This document shows positions 57,985 to 64,000 of a stretch of 64,000 nt of DNA, in pieces (positions within the stretch are counted from its first letter, which is position 1; every line of letters begins with the position of its first letter). The stretch is taken from positions 17,474,501 to 17,538,500 of the forward strand of contig NC_134460.1 in NCBI RefSeq assembly GCF_047948215.1. The letters are read 5' to 3'. The notes beneath the pieces were generated by a model, which saw only the letters and a program-made list of their open reading frames with translations, was not told the origin of the DNA and ran no database searches. A program made the translations under genes and the position numbers. This stretch comes from Lycorma delicatula. Lineage: Eukaryota; Arthropoda; Insecta; Hemiptera; Fulgoridae.

Positions 57985-58235
57985 ACGTCTTCCAGTCTGT
58001 AAATATTCAATATTTTGAGACGCACGCAGCCAAGGACCGCCGTATCACATTTCCATTACGAGAATCCTCGTAACAGCCAGACCTAGTTTCTGCAGTTAGC
58101 TTGGCCGAAAGGCCGGAGTAAGGGGACTTCTTCCCATCAAACTGTTGAGTGTGAGAGGTCCATCCTGGTCGCCTGCCTTGAGCAGTTAGAGAGACGGGAC
58201 CTACTCCGTATTTCATAACCTGGCATTTCAAACCT
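57985..58235 (-). repeat. GC-richer block upstream of the RNase H LINE fragment
   Basis: About 230 bases, open on the minus strand for 74 codons, with no recognised protein motif. Because it lies 5' of the RNase H fragment in the same orientation, it may be another part of the same decayed LINE joined by deletion. I cannot confirm this. Confidence 0.35.
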
Positions 58236-58239
58236 TTTT

Positions 58240-59930
58240 TGTTTCTTTTTATTAATCAATTATTAATAATAAACGTTCGTTTCAAAGTATTATTTTTCAG
58301 TTAATGAATATTTTTAATATCTTCTTTTTTTCTTTGTTTCTACTTTAGCTGTCTATATAGCAGTTCAAGGCCGTTTACCGCAACCCAAACGCCATTGGTT
58401 CCTATCATAAGTGTCACCTCGCAGTCCTCGTTTCTCCATACCGTCACAACATTAGCCGTCTCGCCACCTCCCAGCCCGACCCTCCTTCTCCATTTAGCAG
58501 GAATATAATAATAAATCATTGACGCCACAAAAAAATTAAAAATAATAATAAATCATTATTATTAATAATAATAATAATATCGTTATTAAAAATCATTAAA
58601 AAATAATTATTTGAATTTTCCAATGAAAAAAGTATTTAATTTAAATATTATTACAATACCTTTTTAAATAAAATTATTTAATCATTAATTTTTTCCTCAA
58701 CTGTTATTTTATTAATCTATAAAATTTTATTTAATTACGGGAAATTATCTTTAAAAAAGTTTTAAGGAAAACTAACGAAAAGTTAGTACCGGGTAGTCAT
58801 CCCGAATGAAACAAGGAATTTTAAAAGTATGTCGTCATAACTAATCTTTACTTTGTTCACCTAACCCAGTTTAGGCATTTTTGAACTAACAGTTTTCTAG
58901 TTATCGAATATTTCAAAAGTAATATATTTCTTTCAATAATAACTACAGTTTTTTTCTAAATAGAAACCGATTCGTTTTTTTAAAGATCAGTTAAAATTTT
59001 GTATAAAAATTAAAAAATCTGTTATTACTTTGTTACGCGCAGGAAACAAATTTGTGAATAAAAATGTGAACAATTACTTCATGTCATTAATGGCGATGTA
59101 CAGCAACCATCGCTGGAAAAATGATAAGCCAACACCACCCTAACATACCAGAAACAGTTGCAAAATAGGAGATTAAAGGAATATTTTTTTAAACTTTTAA
59201 AATCTCGTCCTAGTAAATATGATTACTTTTATTAATTTATAACGTTTTTCTTTTTTTTTAATTCGGCTTATAAAAATTAACTACCATTTTTAAAATAAAA
59301 TTTCTGAATGAAAGTATTAGATGCTTTGGCTGTAACTGGAAAATCATAATCCGTTAACATGCTCATATCGGGTAAAAAATGAGAAATTATTATTATTATT
59401 ATGGATTAATTAACACAGGATTTAAAAAAAAATTTCTCCATATTTCTCAGGAATAAAATTAAAAGAATTTTGTTTAAAATTAAAAATCATTCAATAAAGA
59501 GTATTTGTTTTAGTCTTCCTTCACTTTTTTTAAAGATAAAATTAAGAAATGAAATGACAAAAAATTAAACAGAAAAATGATTTGTACACAAACACAATTT
59601 TTATTATCAAACTATTTATAAATTTAAACACATCGATAAACGTATACAAAAAATATATATTTATAAATAAAAATTTAAGAAAACAATATTCCAAGTACTT
59701 AAGTACTGTAATATATTATAGTAAATTCATACACTAGATTACATCAAAGAAACTGTAGCACCTCTGACAAAACCAACTATAACAAAGACGAGAAGTAAAT
59801 AACAAATAATAAATTTTCAAGACAGCTAAAATATTACTTCAGAGTAAGTTTACAAATAAAAGAAGAGAATAACTAGTTTATCATATGAAGTTAAATTATG
59901 ACAATATAAGCTAAACCCATCCAGTTTCGC
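58240..59930. other. AT-rich spacer
   Basis: No gene recognised. A GC-richer patch at 58360-58500 is open on the minus strand for 62 codons without a recognisable product. An (AAT)n run lies at 58550-58580. Confidence 0.5.
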
Positions 59931-59958
59931 GTGCGCGTGCGCGCGCGCGTGTGTGTGA
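59928..59958. repeat. (CG/TG)n microsatellite
   Basis: Alternating GC then GT, about 30 bases. It is a notable run of CpG in AT-rich DNA. Confidence 0.92.
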
Positions 59959-60333
59959 GGATTGTGATAAGTGATGAGGAAAAAATTTAATAATCTATAT
60001 GGAAGTTGGAAATTTTTTCGTAAAATATTTTGTACGTAAGAGTACGAAGCTGAAACTAGAACGGTTTTCTCTTTGCAGAATTAAATATTTACATGAATAT
60101 TTATTTAAATTTATACTTTTACCAATAAATAAAAAGAAATAAAAATAAAATAATATAAACATTTTCTGCATTGAAATTTGTTTTTCCCTGACAGAGTAAA
60201 AAGTAAATACAAAGCATAATATTCAATAAAAAAATCCAAAAAAATAATTCATACATAACAAATCATTTTTAAAAATCTTTTGTTAAAAAAATAAATAAAT
60301 AAATTCCTTTAAATACATAAAAAATTACAGCTA

Positions 60334-60819
60334 CTTACGTATTAACGCCACCGCAGCTACAGCTCTATTTTTAAAAAAAAGTAGTCAATCGGATTTCGGT
60401 GGAAAATGGGCCGATATAAAGTTTAAAATAGATTCAAAACAGTCTCTTTATTAATTTTAATAAATGGTTATTTATATTTATTTATTTTATAAATATAATT
60501 TAACCAAACTTAACATACGCTCGCTTCGCTCGCTAACCTTGACTAATTAACAGGAGTGTTTTGATTATTTAAATAATAAATAATTGCAATAATTACTGAA
60601 TTTATTAAATAAATACTCAAAAAATTACGATGTTAATTAGTGAAGGTTAACGAGCGAAGCGAGCGTAGGTTAAGTTTGGTTAAATTATATTTATAAAATA
60701 AATAAATATAAATAACCATTTATTAAAATTAATAAAGAGACTGTTCATTTTCCACCGAAATCCGATTGACTACTTTGTTTTTAAATTAAGCTGTAGCTGC
60801 GGTGGCGTTAATACGTAAG
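60334..60819. mobile_element. Foldback (MITE-like) element with about 200 bp arms
   Basis: The left arm 60334-60552 and right arm 60631-60819 are near-perfect inverted copies around a 78 bp loop, ending CTTACGTATTAACGCCACCG at each outer end. TA flanks both ends (60332-60333 and 60820-60821), compatible with a TA target duplication. The left arm has about 29 extra bases (around 60410-60439). The inner arms carry TACGCTCGCTTCGCTCGCTA, the core shared with the palindrome at 19562. It has no ORF and must depend on another element's transposase. Confidence 0.9.
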
Positions 60820-60821
60820 TA

Positions 60822-62105
60822 CTAAATTACATTTTACATTAAAAAAATCGATCAATAAATAACAAGTTCAAAAGGAGAATTTCAACGTTACATTTAAGAC
60901 GTTTATAAGAATCTATAAATTGACTGAAGAAAAACTCAAATAAGAATCTAGAAATGTACATAATCAATTAATCTTCAAAAAAAGTCACATAAAGATTTTT
61001 TTTTAATTCTTCAATTTTTTTGCCGTAAGGAAAATATTTACGCTTCATATTTTTTAATCAAAATATTTAACCTTGATTTATTATTAAATCATTAAAAACA
61101 AGTTAATGTTTCTAAAAGCTTATTAAACTTTTCTTTTAATTTCTATAATTTTTACTTCAATTTCAAAAAAGTTTACTAATTTTTCTTTTTTTAGTATTTT
61201 AATTTCAACGAGAAACATTTTAAAGTTTAAAAAGCAGAATAATATAAATTTCTTCAGAAAATATAACAACAAAAGATTAAAAAAAGACTAAAATTGCAAG
61301 GAGAGAAATTTTCTCAAAAATCATATCTTATTAAGAGAATAATTTAAAAGAAAAAGAAAAAAGGAAAAAATGACAAGGACGATACCTGGGCAAGTAACAA
61401 AATTTTACCATAATTATTTACCTTTTCATTAACCACTGAAAATAGGTTTAAAAATACACAAAAAAACGTAGATTGGTATTACCCACGAACTTACATAACC
61501 TACATAACGCAAAGTTCTCAGATGTATTTTCCGTCCGTATTAATACTAAAACCTTGAAAATTGAGCGCACATAATAGTTTTTAAAAACTCATTAGAAAAA
61601 GGTTTCCCAAAATTTTCACCACAAGCGTTTAATAGACTAAATGAACATTGACGTTTAATACCGGTTGATAAATACAGATCAAAATTTGAACGAATCATTT
61701 TAGAAAATTGGGAGTATTTAATTTTTTTTTAAACTGATTTTTTAGATCCATCTATTCCTTTGTTAAACGATATCTAGAGGTGGTTCATTAGTTGCGAAAG
61801 TACAAAGGGAAAGGATTTAACAAATCTTATTTCAAACTGCATGTGGTGAAAGAAAGGACTTCAAAAATTATTTTTATAAGGCACTTCGTAGAAATTTATA
61901 CATTTATACTTTTTGAGGTGAATTAGGTAAAAATCTAAAAAAAAATTGTAAAAACATTTGTCAATTACTAATTTAATAAAAAGATAGAATTCAAAAAATT
62001 TGTTTTAATACATTTATTTTAATATGAATTTTCTGAAGTCATAACGTATTCAAATTTTACCACTCATATACGAGTACAACCTTTTGTTTAACTCTAAAGA
62101 AATAA
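60822..62105. other. AT-rich spacer
   Basis: No recognised gene. Confidence 0.6.
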
Positions 62106-62109
62106 AAAC

Positions 62110-62806
62110 CAATTTTTACTTGTAGGAAAGTAAAGGAACTTCAACGGAAATATCCATTTTGACTATCCCTGAATCCGTTTTGACTAGTTTCGACGTGACG
62201 TCTATACGTACGTGTATATATGGTTGTTTGTACATACGTACATATCTCGCATAACTTAAAAACGATTAGCCTAGGATGTTGAAATTTTGGAGTTAGGACT
62301 GTTGTAACATATAGTTGTGCATCTCCCCTTTTAATTGCAATCGACTGAATCAAAAGTGTCCAAAATAAACCAAAATCCTAAAAAAGGAAAATTGAATTTT
62401 GGACTTCTTTTAACTGTAGTAATAAGTTCTCACTGAGAGCTTTTCCATGATATATCATAAGTGGTACTTATTTTCATTGGTTTCACAGTTATAGCCAAAC
62501 AAAATTTTAAGTAATGAAATATTTGTCTCTTTGGGGAAGGCACATCGGTTCGAATAGACTTCATCTCCTTTTTTATCTAACTTTTTTTTTTAAATTTTAA
62601 TATATTGATTTATTAATAATTATTAACCTCTCTGCTAAAAAAATTAAAAAAATTTTACGATGAATAATAATCAAACAAAAAAAAATGAAAATATATCAAA
62701 ACTTTTAACGAAAAAAATTTTACGTACTTTTAATTTTGTGTAAATGTAATTTCATTCTGTGTAAATTACAAGGAAGTCAAGTGTTGTTCACATCAGATTT
62801 TTTGGA
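62110..62806 (+). repeat. Family C repeat, near full length
   Basis: TTTTTACTTGTAGGAAAGTA, CCATTTTGACTATCCCTGAA, GATTAGCCTAGGATGTTGAA, CATGATATATCATAAGTGGT and CACATCGGTTCGAATAGACT, then the end TACAAGGAAGTCAAGTGTTG and CACATCAGATTTTTT. About 690 bp. The terminal hairpin arms are slightly scrambled. Confidence 0.88.
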
Positions 62807-63195
62807 ATTTGTATTCAAAGAAATTATTAAAATACTGCATACTTTTATTAAACAAACATTTGCTATTTAAAGCTTTTCCATTTTAACTGGTTACGAATCA
62901 AGAGTAAAAATAAAAGTTACTTAAAAAAAAACAAAAAACACTGCTGCTAACAGAATACCACGAAGATGTCTTCATTTTTATTATTTTATTAAATTACAAA
63001 TTTAAATATGGAAAAATTAATGAAAAGTACATTTTCTTTTGTACTATTTGCAAAAACCTTTGGAAAAATTTACTCAGAGAAAATTTTGATGGATATTAGT
63101 AATATAATAATGAAAATACCTATCCATAACTTAAGGTTTATTAAATAATAAACAGTTGAAATAGCAAAAACATTTAATTTTGTTCAAAAATGTTT

Positions 63196-63372
63196 CTTTA
63201 TTCATTTTTTCTTTTTGATATTACAGGCCAAGACGGCTTTGCTCTTTTTGTCTGATGAAATTTTGTAGTGTATGAAAAATGCCATGCCTGACCGGGATTC
63301 AAACCCGGAACTTCCGAATGAAAGGCCGAGACGCTACCACTCCGTCATGGAGATCGGCTTTATTCATTTTTT
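63196..63372 (-). repeat. SINE family A, tail variant 2, with perfect 15 bp target duplication
   Basis: CTTTATTCATTTTTT is repeated exactly at 63196-63210 and 63358-63372. On the minus strand the body has the A box side (ACGGAGTGGTAGCGTCTCGG), the B box GGGTTTGAATCCCGGTCAGG and CATGGCATTTTTCATACACT. Its tail (CAGACAAAAAGAGCAAAGCC then GTCTTGGCCTGTAATATC) is unlike that of the other family A copies. Confidence 0.93.
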
Positions 63373-63700
63373 TTTTTTTTTGTTTAAATTCCACAACCGT
63401 AACGATTTAAGGCGAACTGACACGATTAAGAAGTTCTAAAAATTATATACACTAATCCTTAAGAATTTAATTCTTAAAAGGAAAAGTAATTTTCCTTCTT
63501 CACTAAGCCAAACACACCATTGCACATTGCATTGCATCAGCTTGAAAATCCTACCGGAACTCAGGTAGTAAGTGGCACCATTCTATTCACCACAGGGATG
63601 AACGTATACTTAATCATAAGAAAGATTTATCGTTTTATGTAATGAAATGATGCTTATATACAGTCCTTTAGCCTTGCTTCTTGTATTTAAAATTTAACTG
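63373..63700. other. Unassigned sequence
   Basis: About 330 bases, moderately AT-rich, no recognised feature. Confidence 0.5.
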
Positions 63701-63704
63701 TTGA

Positions 63705-64000
63705 GTGCATGTTTTAGATATATAAATGAAATTTTGTTTGTCCCGTATGCGTTCCTATACCATTCATCCGATTGCGATGAAACTTAGGAAAGTTATTGTG
63801 CGCACGCCCGCAAAGGTTTCTGAATTAGTTTGAACCCGCTAGCTGGCACTGGGGTCGAGATATTTTGAAAAACTGTATTTATGGTCCGATTTGGCTCATA
63901 TTCAGAATAAATATTAGTTACGTGAAAAGAAATATTATTGCACAAAATGAACCAACTAGGTGGCGTTGGGGTCGAGATATTTCGAAAAATTGTATTTACG
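63705..64000 (+). repeat. Repeat with about 117 bp period, cut by window end
   Basis: After ATATATAAATGAAATTTTGT, a stretch with CATCCGATTGCGATGAAACT resembles the (G)ATTTTGATGAAACTTGG blocks common in insect Helitron-like and other dispersed repeats. Two units follow, 63833-63883 and 63949-64000. Both read AACC..CTAG.TGGC, GGGGTCGAGATATTT.GAAAA and TGTATTTA.G. The array runs out of the window, so its size is unknown. Confidence 0.65.

Noticed and set aside
58340..58528. 62-codon minus-strand ORF
   Set aside because: No motif recognised; possibly part of the decayed LINE upstream region, but unsupported.
1..64000. CRISPR array, operon structure or bacterial origin
   Set aside because: No regular spaced repeats of that type; eukaryotic transposons and SINEs throughout.

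Overview
This is eukaryotic, very AT-rich DNA, almost certainly from an insect with a repeat-laden genome. A hemipteran is my best guess, from the mix of mariner lineages, RTE-like LINEs and tRNA-derived SINEs, but no diagnostic host gene confirms it. I find no intact host gene, no rRNA, no functional tRNA and no CRISPR array. Nearly everything recognisable is a mobile element or its remains, set in AT-rich sequence with microsatellites. The one host-gene candidate is a small terminal exon near 53.6 kb.

Left third (1-22 kb): the tip of a dispersed repeat (family D) lies at the window edge. A minus-strand RNase H LINE remnant (3.5-4.2 kb) with GC-rich flanking sequence follows, then an almost full-length but frameshifted mariner with both terminal repeats (5111-6393). 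Next come two small foldback elements carrying hammerhead-ribozyme-like cores (7.5 and 8.7-9.0 kb) and a LINE C-terminal fragment (9.7-10.1 kb). A degenerate Tc1/mariner-like element with about 300 bp inverted arms (11.8-13.25 kb) is followed by an internally deleted mariner of another lineage (13.25-13.88 kb) and a 5'-truncated RTE-like LINE (14.0-15.0 kb). A GC-rich retroposon with target duplications sits at 17.7-17.9 kb. At 18.8-20.7 kb a family D repeat is split by a Merlin-type (ISXO2-like) DNA transposon with about 200 bp terminal repeats, which itself holds a small palindrome.

Middle (22-47 kb): SINEs of two families (A and B), copies of a roughly 650 bp repeat (family C), an irritans-type mariner relic (25.0-26.3 kb), a second RTE-like LINE (30.0-31.2 kb) and a complex inverted structure (31.4-33.4 kb). 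There is also a second, transposase-less copy of the long-inverted-arm element (35.5-36.8 kb), SINEs with perfect target duplications (44.2 and 46.1 kb), and a truncated mariner abutting an unrelated degraded ORF (45.2-46.1 kb).

Right third (47-64 kb): a further LINE fragment (48.0-48.4 kb), three more family C copies, two more family D copies, a second RNase H LINE fragment (57.3-57.9 kb), a 486 bp foldback (60.3-60.8 kb), and a SINE with perfect 15 bp target duplications (63.2 kb). The window ends in a repeat with about 117 bp periodicity.

The elements work together only in the parasitic sense. SINE families A and B share the same 3' tail, which suggests mobilisation by one LINE, and the short foldbacks and arm-only copies look like non-autonomous partners of degraded autonomous elements. 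No transposase or reverse transcriptase here is intact.
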